The notes under the pieces: generated by a model | Database searches by the model: none | Told to the model about the DNA's origin: nothing | The model's input: the letters and a program-made list of their open reading frames with translations, nothing else | Program-made: the position numbers and the translations under genes | DNA from: Ruminococcus sp. | Lineage (GTDB): Bacteria > Bacillota > Clostridia > Oscillospirales > Ruminococcaceae | NCBI GenBank assembly: GCA_017622635.1 | Contig: JAGAQS010000176.1 | Coordinates: 1 to 5,224, forward strand | Reading direction: 5' to 3' | Length of the DNA stretch: 5,224 bases | Shown here: positions 1 through 5,081 of the stretch, one piece after another | Numbering within the stretch: the stretch's first letter is position 1 | How the letters are laid out: the number at the start of each line of letters is the position of its first letter

Positions 1-1
1 T

Positions 2-208
2 ACGCCTTCAATGATCCTCGTTGATGGTAATACCAAGAAAAAGACACTTCCTATGATGGTACAGGCGCTTCAGTCTTCAGATACTCTGAATGATAACGGT
101 GCAAAATACATGGCTATTGCTCTTAGTATTATTCCTATCGTCATTGCATATGTGTTCCTTTCAAGATTTATCATCGCAGGCGTTGCACTCGGTGGTGTAA
201 AGGAATAA
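2..208 (+). CDS. Carbohydrate ABC transporter permease, MalG-type (CUT1), C-terminal fragment
   Basis: This is the last 68 residues of a binding-protein-dependent sugar transporter inner-membrane subunit; the 5' part lies outside the window. The frame is open from base 2, so the first ATG inside the window (11) is an internal Met and not the start. The fragment shows a soluble stretch with the 'GAKYMAIALSIIPIVIAYVF' pattern: a gapless switch from a loop into the last transmembrane helix (about residues 35-53 of the fragment), then 'SRFIIAGVALGGVKE'. MalG-family permeases typically end in this way, with an aromatic/basic residue, a hydrophobic G-rich segment and G-x-V-K-[GE] at the C terminus. 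The EAA loop that contacts the ATPase would lie upstream and cannot be checked. The substrate cannot be told from this piece. Two terminators follow directly, so it is probably the last gene of its operon and unrelated to sporulation. Confidence 0.88.
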   Translation, partial: TPSMILVDGNTKKKTLPMMVQALQSSDTLNDNGAKYMAIALSIIPIVIAYVFLSRFIIAGVALGGVKE

Positions 209-218
209 TTTCAAAAAT

Positions 219-248
219 CAACAGCACACTTCGGTGTGCTGTTTTTTT
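219..248 (+). terminator. Rho-independent terminator 1 (UUCG tetraloop)
   Basis: A perfect 9-bp stem, ACAGCACAC (221-229) with GTGTGCTGT (234-242), is closed by a TTCG tetraloop (230-233) on a C-G pair. A run of seven T (242-248) follows, the first of which also closes the stem. It begins 12 nt after the permease stop codon and so ends that transcript. The UUCG loop on a C-G closing pair is an especially stable RNA hairpin. Confidence 0.95.
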
Positions 249-254
249 GTTTAC

Positions 255-278
255 GGACGCTTTATGCGTCCTTTTTTT
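255..278 (+). terminator. Rho-independent terminator 2, in tandem
   Basis: A 6-bp stem, GGACGC (255-260) with GCGTCC (266-271), has a TTTAT loop and is followed by seven T (272-278). It lies six nt after the T-run of the first terminator, so the two act in tandem. On the other strand the T-runs become A-runs on the 5' side of each hairpin, so neither has the U-tract needed to terminate bottom-strand transcripts. Confidence 0.9.
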
Positions 279-279
279 G

Positions 280-308
280 TAATATTGAGGGTATTATGTG
301 AATATGAT
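280..308 (+). promoter_or_regulatory. Candidate sigma-E-type promoter for the spoIIIA operon
   Basis: TAATATT (280-286) fits the sigma-E -35 consensus KMATATT at every position. After a 14-nt spacer, AATATGAT (301-308) fits the -10 consensus CATACANT at only four of the seven defined positions. The location is right: just after the tandem terminators and just before spoIIIAA, an operon known to be sigma-E-controlled in B. subtilis. Two cautions apply. The -10 match is weak, and transcription would begin near 315, leaving a leader of only about 15 nt with the Shine-Dalgarno almost at its 5' end. The -35-like motif could be chance in AT-rich DNA. Confidence 0.35.
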
Positions 309-314
309 TAAGTG

Positions 315-321
315 AAAGGAG
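315..321 (+). promoter_or_regulatory. Ribosome binding site that fixes the spoIIIAA start
   Basis: AAAGGAG (315-321) lies 8 nt before ATG 330, which is ideal spacing. An in-frame GTG at 312 would add six residues, but it sits upstream of this Shine-Dalgarno and has no purine-rich site of its own. ATG 330 is therefore the start. Confidence 0.88.
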
Positions 322-329
322 TGTTTATA

Positions 330-1247
330 ATGACGGACGGTACAAGCTATGAAATAATTTTATCCTATGTGACCGAAACTGTACGGACGGCGATGCAGTG
401 GGTAAACCTTAATGAGAGAAAAGCGACGGAAATTCGTTTCAGATGTGAACGACCCGTATCGTATGTTTACCCGAACAAGATAAAATATCTTACAAAAAAC
501 GGCAAACTTACAGATAATTACAACGATTCCGAGTGTGTCAGGGTAACGGCGAATGAGATAAGACAGATTGTAGAAAAACTTTGTCATTTTTCCGTTTACA
601 GCTGTAAACGGGAACTGAATGAGGGATATTTTGTTCTTAAAAACGGAATACGTGTGGGTGTTGCGGGTACTTATTCGGACGGTACGGGACAAACTGTCAG
701 TGATTTCAGTTCATTGAATTTTCGTATTGCGAGGTGTGTTGAAAACTGTGCGGTACAGATTTATGAACGAATCGGCAGAAACAGCGTAATTATATGCGGT
801 GGCGTAAATTCGGGAAAAACCACTGTTTTACGTGATTTGTGCAGACTGTGCGGAAACAGTTTCAAGGTATCGCTGATTGACGAACGCAATGAAATTTCTT
901 CGTCATTTGCAGGCGTGGCGGAAAATGATGTGGGAGTACTGACAGATGTGCTTGTCGGGTGCAGGCGTTGGGTGGGGATAGTTTCGGCAGTGCGGACACT
1001 TTCGCCCGATATGATTTTCTGTGACGAAATTTCCGAAAACGAAGATTCACGGGCAATTTTACAGGCTTTCGGGTGTGGCGTGAATTTTACGGCAACTGTC
1101 CATGCGGAAAATTATGAAAATCTTATGAAGCGTACAGCAATAAAACCGTTGATTGAAGCAGGGGTTTTTGACTATGCGGTTTTTCTTGAGGGAAGCGGTT
1201 TTCCCGGAAAAATACGTGAAATCAGGAGGTTGAAAAATGCTTTTTAG
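330..1247 (+). CDS. spoIIIAA: SpoIIIAA, stage III sporulation ATPase
   Basis: This is the cytoplasmic ATPase of the SpoIIIA-SpoIIQ complex, related to the secretion ATPases of type II/IV systems and thought to power the channel from the mother-cell side. The protein is 305 aa, against 307 in B. subtilis. The N-terminal part (about 1-150) carries the family pattern 'EIRFRCERPVSY' and a glycine-rich stretch around 'GYFVLKNGIRVGVAGTY'. The P-loop is GGVNSGKT (157-164), followed by 'TVLRDL'. 'SLIDERNEI' and 'RTLSPDMIFCDEIS' follow, the latter being Walker B with acidic D232-E233, then 'TVHAEN' with H258 in the sensor-like position. Relative to the usual GPPG-type P-loop and the 'GCPK' motif of the family, this copy reads GGVNSG and GCRR, so it is somewhat divergent, but the Lys/Thr and acidic residues are intact. 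It contains 12 cysteines. It overlaps spoIIIAB by 11 nt. Confidence 0.96.
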   Translation: MTDGTSYEIILSYVTETVRTAMQWVNLNERKATEIRFRCERPVSYVYPNKIKYLTKNGKLTDNYNDSECVRVTANEIRQIVEKLCHFSVYSCKRELNEGYFVLKNGIRVGVAGTYSDGTGQTVSDFSSLNFRIARCVENCAVQIYERIGRNSVIICGGVNSGKTTVLRDLCRLCGNSFKVSLIDERNEISSSFAGVAENDVGVLTDVLVGCRRWVGIVSAVRTLSPDMIFCDEISENEDSRAILQAFGCGVNFTATVHAENYENLMKRTAIKPLIEAGVFDYAVFLEGSGFPGKIREIRRLKNAF

Positions 1248-1743
1248 GATTGTTGCGGCGGTGTTGTTTTCAACTGCGGGGGGAATTGCGGGACTTTCGT
1301 TTTCAGAACGTCTGAAAAACGAGCTTGAACTGTGCAGGAATATCAGGGAAATGCTGATGAGTTCTGCTATGCTTATAAGATGCCGTGCGGTTGATGTGTA
1401 TGCGTTGAGTTCAGAACTCAGACAAAACAGACAGCTTTTCCGTCTTACTTTTTTAAATGAGATTCCCGAAAGTTATAATCAGAATGACGATTTTCATGAA
1501 ATATGGAGAAATGCCGTAAATTCACAGAAAAATCTTCCCTATGACGAAAAGAAACTGTTATGTGATTTCGGTGAAATACTGGGCAGAAGTGATATTGACG
1601 GTCAGCTTGTTGCAATAGATGCACTTGAAGAAACAGCCGTGATACTGGAGAAAAAGCGTTCAGAGACGTATTCTCGGAAAGGAAAGCTTTACAGGAGTGT
1701 CGGTATGTTGTTTGGCGTTATGGTCGGCATACTTGTAATTTAA
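1237..1743 (+). CDS. spoIIIAB: SpoIIIAB, stage III sporulation protein
   Basis: This is a membrane component of the SpoIIIA complex, distantly related to the GspF-type platform proteins of type II secretion and the likely partner of the ATPase SpoIIIAA. It is 168 aa, against 171 in B. subtilis. A hydrophobic N-terminal segment (about 3-20) anchors it. A largely helical soluble domain follows, then the family signature 'LGRSDIDGQ' in the second half and a Lys/Arg-rich helix ('KKRSETYSRKGKLYRS'). It ends in a hydrophobic stretch, 'VGMLFGVMVGILVI'. The start at ATG 1237 is supported by a perfect AGGAGG (1224-1229) seven nt upstream that lies inside spoIIIAA. The two genes overlap by 11 nt, which suggests translational coupling between ATPase and platform. 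Confidence 0.95.
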   Translation: MLFRIVAAVLFSTAGGIAGLSFSERLKNELELCRNIREMLMSSAMLIRCRAVDVYALSSELRQNRQLFRLTFLNEIPESYNQNDDFHEIWRNAVNSQKNLPYDEKKLLCDFGEILGRSDIDGQLVAIDALEETAVILEKKRSETYSRKGKLYRSVGMLFGVMVGILVI

Positions 1744-1756
1744 AGAGGTAAAAGAT

Positions 1757-1954
1757 ATGGACATTGATTTGATTTTTAAAATTGCAGGAACGGGTATAAT
1801 TATTGCCGTACTGAATCTTGTTCTCAAACGTGCGGAACGTGAAGAACAGGCAATGATGACCACTCTTGCGGGGCTTATAGTTGTACTGCTGGTTATAGTT
1901 GACGAAATCGGTGATTTGTTTGAAAAAGTAAAAACGGTGTTTGGCTTATGGTAG
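1757..1954 (+). CDS. spoIIIAC: SpoIIIAC, small two-helix membrane protein
   Basis: This small membrane protein of the complex is 65 aa, against 68 in B. subtilis. Two transmembrane helices (about 7-23 and 34-49) are separated by a charged turn, 'KRAEREEQAMMTTLAG', which is strongly conserved in the family. The opening 'IFKIAGTGIIIAVLN' and the ending 'KTVFGLW' are also typical. It shares a fold and probably ancestry with the N-terminal half of SpoIIIAD encoded next to it. A Shine-Dalgarno GAGG (1745-1748) lies 8 nt before ATG 1757, and the gap after spoIIIAB is 13 nt. Its last 7 nt overlap the start of spoIIIAD. The exact biochemical role of this subunit is not settled. Confidence 0.96.
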   Translation: MDIDLIFKIAGTGIIIAVLNLVLKRAEREEQAMMTTLAGLIVVLLVIVDEIGDLFEKVKTVFGLW

Positions 1955-2337
1955 AGAACTGTTTTTCGGTTGCGGTATTTTGTGTATGTTCTGCAATTTT
2001 TGCGGTTCTTCTTCGTCAGCACTGTCAGGAACAGTCACTTATAATTGCACTTGCGGCGTGTGTTGCGGTAATCGGCGGATTCATGCTGTTTCTTGCTCCG
2101 CTTGTTTCGGACATACGTGACATATTTTCACAGGCAGGAATATCGGACAGTTATATTTCACTTATTTTCAAGGCTGTTGCAGTGTGTTTCATAACGCAGA
2201 TAACTTGTGAAATATGCCGTGACAGCGGAGAAAACGCCATTGCATCGGCAGCGGAAATGTGGGGAAGGGGAGCGGTAACTTTCATGAGTCTGCCTGTACT
2301 TAAAGCACTCCTCGAAAAAATAAATGAAATAATATAG
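1948..2337 (+). CDS. spoIIIAD: SpoIIIAD, stage III sporulation membrane protein
   Basis: This integral membrane subunit of the SpoIIIA complex is 129 aa, against 133 in B. subtilis. Hydrophobic segments lie at about 8-22, 30-52, 70-87 and 107-121. The most diagnostic stretch is 'CEICRDSGENAIASAAEMWG' (about 87-106), matching the family pattern of an acidic/Cys helix, D-[AS]-G-E and an E-x-x-G turn. It is rich in cysteine, with eight in 129 residues. The ATG at 1948 lies inside the end of spoIIIAC (7-nt overlap) and has no strong Shine-Dalgarno, only a weak GGTG-like stretch near 1936. Its translation therefore probably depends on ribosomes finishing spoIIIAC, which would link the amounts of the two proteins. 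Confidence 0.95.
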   Translation: MVENCFSVAVFCVCSAIFAVLLRQHCQEQSLIIALAACVAVIGGFMLFLAPLVSDIRDIFSQAGISDSYISLIFKAVAVCFITQITCEICRDSGENAIASAAEMWGRGAVTFMSLPVLKALLEKINEII

Positions 2338-2344
2338 GACAAGT

Positions 2345-3442
2345 ATGAAAAAATTAATAATTATACCGTTTTTGTTTTTTGTTTTGCTGAATATGGTTTG
2401 TCCGTTGTATAGCTTTGCGGTCGAATATACAGACAGTGAAGAAGAAATAGGACAGCAGATTGATAATATTATGTCGGACTATGATATTGGCTACAGTTAC
2501 GAAGATATCGGCAGTCTTTCACTCGGTGAAATGATAACGGCGGTAAAGGACTCGTTTGTTTCAAGGATTTCCGCACCGCTGAAAGTTTTCAGGACAATTA
2601 TTATTGTGGTTCTGTTTACGGCGGTAATGAAAAGTGCGGGGGAAAGCGTTTTTTCTTCGGATTCGTCGTCAGGTCTTTACAATATGATATGTGTGATGAC
2701 GGCGGTGACTGTTATTATGCCACAGCTTTTCACGGTTTATGAAGAATCACTGACGGCTGTTGAACGTGGGGGAAGTTTTATTCTGGTTTTTGTTCCCGTC
2801 TTTACAGGTATTACCGTTGCAAGCGGAGGTATAACGACAGCAGGAATTTACAATGTTCTCATACTCGGAGCGTCGGAACTGATAGTAGAACTTTCACGCC
2901 GTTTTCTGATTCCCGTACTAAGTGTAACGGCGGTACTGGCTGTTTCGGGGAGTATTTTCCCGAACGTTTCACTTGAAAGTATAATAGGTCTGCTGAAAAA
3001 AATAATCATATGGGGCATGACTATATCAATGACACTTTTCACGGGTTTTGTTTCAATGAAGTGTACGTTAGGCGGAAAAGCTGACGGTGTTGCAAGCAAG
3101 ACCGCAAGGTTTCTGATTTCGGGGACAGTGCCTGTTGTGGGGGGAGCTGTTTCGGACGCATATGCAACGGTTAAAAGCAGTTTTGACGTTATTCAGGGAA
3201 CAGTCGGAACGGTCGGGGTTATTGCGATAATTATAATAATGTTGCCGCCCGTTCTTGAACTGCTTATATTTCGTGGGATAATGTGGACGGGGACGGCTGT
3301 GGCGGAACTTTTTTCGGCAGACCCTCTTTTGAAACTCATGAAAGGAATTGACAGCGGTCTTGCCGTTGCACAGAGTGTGCTTGTTTGTTATTCGGTAATT
3401 TTTATTCTTTGTACGGGAATACTTATGAAATGTTTTACATAG
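2345..3442 (+). CDS. spoIIIAE: SpoIIIAE, polytopic membrane subunit
   Basis: This is the largest membrane protein of the complex and a candidate for the membrane channel or scaffold. It is 365 aa, against about 399 in B. subtilis. The N terminus looks like a cleavable signal peptide: 'MKK', a hydrophobic core (4-19), then 'YSFA' with likely cleavage after A25. A polar segment (about 26-80) follows, then roughly eight hydrophobic helices from residue 80 to the C terminus. The conserved region 'KTARFLISGTVPVVGGAVSD' (ARFLIS..VPVVGGAVSDA..TV) around 250-280 identifies the family. The start at 2345 is preceded by a weak AGGA (2336-2339) at 5-nt spacing that overlaps the spoIIIAD stop codon, so coupling to spoIIIAD is likely. 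Confidence 0.96.
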   Translation: MKKLIIIPFLFFVLLNMVCPLYSFAVEYTDSEEEIGQQIDNIMSDYDIGYSYEDIGSLSLGEMITAVKDSFVSRISAPLKVFRTIIIVVLFTAVMKSAGESVFSSDSSSGLYNMICVMTAVTVIMPQLFTVYEESLTAVERGGSFILVFVPVFTGITVASGGITTAGIYNVLILGASELIVELSRRFLIPVLSVTAVLAVSGSIFPNVSLESIIGLLKKIIIWGMTISMTLFTGFVSMKCTLGGKADGVASKTARFLISGTVPVVGGAVSDAYATVKSSFDVIQGTVGTVGVIAIIIIMLPPVLELLIFRGIMWTGTAVAELFSADPLLKLMKGIDSGLAVAQSVLVCYSVIFILCTGILMKCFT

Positions 3443-3451
3443 GAGGGAAAA

Positions 3452-3907
3452 ATGGAAGATTTCAAAAATGCGGTAATGGCTGTATGTATAGTTTCGGCAG
3501 GTGTATGTATGATTGAAAATATGGTGACGGCTACAAAGCTTAAATCACAGATGAAACTTTTGCTTAATCTGACGGTTGCGACCGTTCTGATAGCGTCGTT
3601 TACAAAAGGCGGAATATCTTTTGAACTGCCTGATTTTCCGTCCTATGATGCCGACGAATACAGTTATTCGCTTTATTCTGAGGAAATGTGCAGACAGACG
3701 GCAGAAAATATTTCGGATATACTTCTTGAACAGCTTTCGGCATCGGGAATAAATTGCAGTAAAATTGAAACGGAAGTTAATATTTCTGATGACAACAGCA
3801 TATTTATTAGTAAGGTCACAATAAGTGCGGACGATTTCGGAAAAGCGACTGAAATAATCAGGAACAGTATTGGCAGTGATACGGAGGTAATTAATGGAGA
3901 TTACTGA
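3452..3907 (+). CDS. spoIIIAF: SpoIIIAF, short form with ring-building domain
   Basis: This membrane-anchored component has its soluble domain in the space between mother cell and forespore membranes. It is 151 aa, distinctly shorter than B. subtilis SpoIIIAF (206 aa). Two hydrophobic helices (about 6-25 and 36-50) form a hairpin anchor, followed by an acidic, Tyr-rich linker (about 58-76: 'ELPDFPSYDADEYSYSLYSE'). The rest (about 77-151) fits a ring-building-motif alpha/beta fold: a helix ('AENISDILLEQLSASGI'), a beta strand pair ('KIETEVNIS', 'SIFISKVTIS') and a final helix and strand ('KATEIIRNSIG', 'TEVING'). AGGAGG (3441-3446), overlapping the spoIIIAE stop, lies 5 nt before the ATG. It overlaps spoIIIAG by 14 nt. 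Assignment rests largely on position and topology, since the sequence of this subunit is poorly conserved. Confidence 0.92.
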   Translation: MEDFKNAVMAVCIVSAGVCMIENMVTATKLKSQMKLLLNLTVATVLIASFTKGGISFELPDFPSYDADEYSYSLYSEEMCRQTAENISDILLEQLSASGINCSKIETEVNISDDNSIFISKVTISADDFGKATEIIRNSIGSDTEVINGDY

Positions 3908-4424
3908 AAAGTTCAGGAATATGTCAAAGGACAAAAAAATGATGACAGCGGTGACAATTCTTGGAATAGCGGGCCTTTTACTGATAATGATATCATCGCT
4001 TGTGCCTGAAAAAAAGAAAACGGACGAGTCGGAAAGTAAGGTCGTTGAGGAGACTGTATGTGCGGAAGATTACCGCATTGAGACAGAAAAACGGCTTGAA
4101 AGCTTTTTGTGCAGTATAGACGGGGCAGGTGATGTAAAAGTATACCTTACGGTTGGCAGTGATGAGAGATACATTTACGCAACTGAGGGAAGAAGAAGCA
4201 AATCTGAAGACAAGACGGAGGAGGAAAGAAAATATGTGATGATTGGCGGAGGAAGTGACAAGTCTGCACTTATTGAGACGGTTGAAACTCCTGCAATAAC
4301 GGGTGCTGTGATTGCCTGTAGTGGTTTTGACAGTCCGACGGTGCAGGAACAGATTTACAGAGCGGTTTCGGCTGCTCTCGGGATTCCGACAGGGAAAATA
4401 TATGTAACAAAACTGAAACAGTAA
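3894..4424 (+). CDS. spoIIIAG: SpoIIIAG, ring-forming protein
   Basis: In B. subtilis this protein forms a large oligomeric ring in the intermembrane space, resembling secretion-system ring proteins. It is 176 aa here, against 229. A short cytoplasmic basic segment (1-16) precedes one transmembrane helix (17-37) and an acidic linker (39-60). The ring-building domain is split. The first part has a helix and 'SIDGAGDVKVYLTV' (74-87), a near-universal family motif. An insertion at about 88-132 includes 'YIYATEGRR', a charged loop and 'YVMIGGGSDKSALIETVETP', corresponding to the beta-rich insert that builds the ring's vertical barrel. The second part is 'PAITGAVIACSGFDSPTVQ' (133-151), a helix, and 'GIPTGKIYVTKL' (163-174). 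GGAGGT (3883-3888) precedes the ATG by 5 nt, inside spoIIIAF. Confidence 0.96.
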   Translation: MEITEKFRNMSKDKKMMTAVTILGIAGLLLIMISSLVPEKKKTDESESKVVEETVCAEDYRIETEKRLESFLCSIDGAGDVKVYLTVGSDERYIYATEGRRSKSEDKTEEERKYVMIGGGSDKSALIETVETPAITGAVIACSGFDSPTVQEQIYRAVSAALGIPTGKIYVTKLKQ

Positions 4425-4437
4425 AGGAGATAAATTT

Positions 4438-4998
4438 ATGAAAAAACCATCTGTAATTATAGGAAAAAAACAAATAATAATGACCTGCCTCACACTCATG
4501 CTTGCAATAGCGGTCTACATAAACTATGCGGCAGCTCCGAAAATTTCTGACGATAACGACGTAAAGACGGTTACTGCCAAAAACGATACCGTAAGTTATG
4601 GTGAAACGGAGTTTGTCAATGCCGAAACGGAGTCGGTCAATGCGGACACATCTGACTATTTTGCTCAGGCACGTCTTGACAAAATGAACAACCGTGATAC
4701 AGCAGTACAGACTTTACAGTCAATAATCGGCGGTGGTGACATAACAGAGGACGAAATGGTCATGAACGCACTTGACGCTGTGGAAGTTTCAAAGCTTATT
4801 GAATCGGAGGGAAATATTGAATCTCTCATAAAGGCACAGGGTTTTGCCGACTGCGTTGCCTATCTTGACGGTGAAACTGCCAAAGTCGTAATCAAGACAG
4901 AGGGGCTTGACAAGGCACAGGCTGCCTCGATAAAAGAAATAATTCTTGACGAAACAGAAGTCCCCGCAGAAAATATCAGAATTTTTGAGGTAAAGTAG
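4438..4998 (+). CDS. spoIIIAH: SpoIIIAH, SpoIIQ-binding ring protein
   Basis: This mother-cell protein's extracellular domain binds forespore SpoIIQ, joining the two membranes around the forespore and helping engulfment and channel formation. It is 186 aa, against 218 in B. subtilis. A short basic N terminus precedes a single transmembrane helix (12-30). A polar linker (about 33-70) contains a 7-residue tandem duplication. The conserved helix starts at 'SDYFAQARLDKMNNRD' (72-87) and continues 'AVQTLQSII', a hallmark of this family. The YscJ/FliF-like ring domain follows, including 'IESLIKAQGFADCVAYLDG' and the closing 'VPAENIRIFEVK'. AGGAG (4425-4429) lies 8 nt before ATG 4438, and the gap after spoIIIAG is 13 nt. 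No hairpin terminator follows, so spoIIIA transcripts may read into the next gene. Confidence 0.96.
   Translation: MKKPSVIIGKKQIIMTCLTLMLAIAVYINYAAAPKISDDNDVKTVTAKNDTVSYGETEFVNAETESVNADTSDYFAQARLDKMNNRDTAVQTLQSIIGGGDITEDEMVMNALDAVEVSKLIESEGNIESLIKAQGFADCVAYLDGETAKVVIKTEGLDKAQAASIKEIILDETEVPAENIRIFEVK
4603..4644 (+). repeat. 21-bp tandem duplication in the spoIIIAH linker
   Basis: Two adjoining 21-bp units (4603-4623 and 4624-4644) match at 18 of 21 positions. Both are in frame and encode ETEFVNA (56-62) and ETESVNA (63-69), which differ by one residue. Two of the base differences change Phe to Ser; the third is silent at the Ala codon. The repeat lies in the flexible part between the membrane helix and the SpoIIQ-binding domain. 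Confidence 0.9.
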
Positions 4999-5027
4999 TT
5001 GTACAAACTGAATTTTTTTGGTATAAT
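4999..5027 (+). promoter_or_regulatory. Sigma-A-type extended -10 promoter for the Asp23-family gene
   Basis: TATAAT (5022-5027) is a perfect -10 box and carries the TGn extension (5019-5021). TTGTAC (4999-5004) stands exactly 17 nt upstream and fits the first three bases of the TTGACA -35 box; an extended -10 tolerates such a weak -35. Transcription would begin near 5034, giving a leader of about 48 nt before ATG 5082. The -35 hexamer begins immediately after the spoIIIAH stop codon. This implies vegetative expression of the downstream unit, independent of sporulation. Confidence 0.8.
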
Positions 5028-5081
5028 ATAAAGTGAGGTGTTAAAGACACGAAAATTATATGAAGATACGGAGGTTAAAAA

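Noticed and set aside
11..208. Separate small 65-aa protein starting at ATG 11
   Set aside because: The frame is open to the window edge and the sequence is the C-terminal end of a MalG-type permease, so this is an internal Met.
292..297. TATTAT as a sigma-A -10 box for spoIIIA
   Set aside because: No -35-like hexamer lies 16-18 nt upstream, where the second terminator's T-run falls.
312..329. Upstream in-frame GTG start for spoIIIAA adding six residues
   Set aside because: It precedes the only Shine-Dalgarno (315-321) and has none of its own, while ATG 330 is ideally spaced and gives the family's usual length.
2345..3907. Internal sigma-E promoter within the spoIIIA genes
   Set aside because: I scanned for CATAC-like -10 boxes with an ATATT-like -35 at about 14 nt and found none that convinced me; several CATA(C/T) hits lacked a -35 partner.
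3993..4499. Long minus-strand open frame of 168 codons opposite spoIIIAG, and similar ones opposite spoIIIAA, AB/AD and AF
   Set aside because: They are antisense to clearly conserved genes, have no supporting ribosome site or family resemblance, and have compositions expected from reversed coding DNA.
330..4998. A previously undescribed secretion-like system
   Set aside because: ATPase, platform, small membrane proteins and ring proteins do resemble a secretion system, but gene order, sizes and signatures match the known SpoIIIA channel throughout.
4999..5019. TTGTACAA palindrome followed by a T-run as a terminator after spoIIIAH
   Set aside because: The palindrome has only 4-bp arms with no loop, and the T-run is not directly adjacent; the element is better read as -35 and spacer of the extended -10 promoter.
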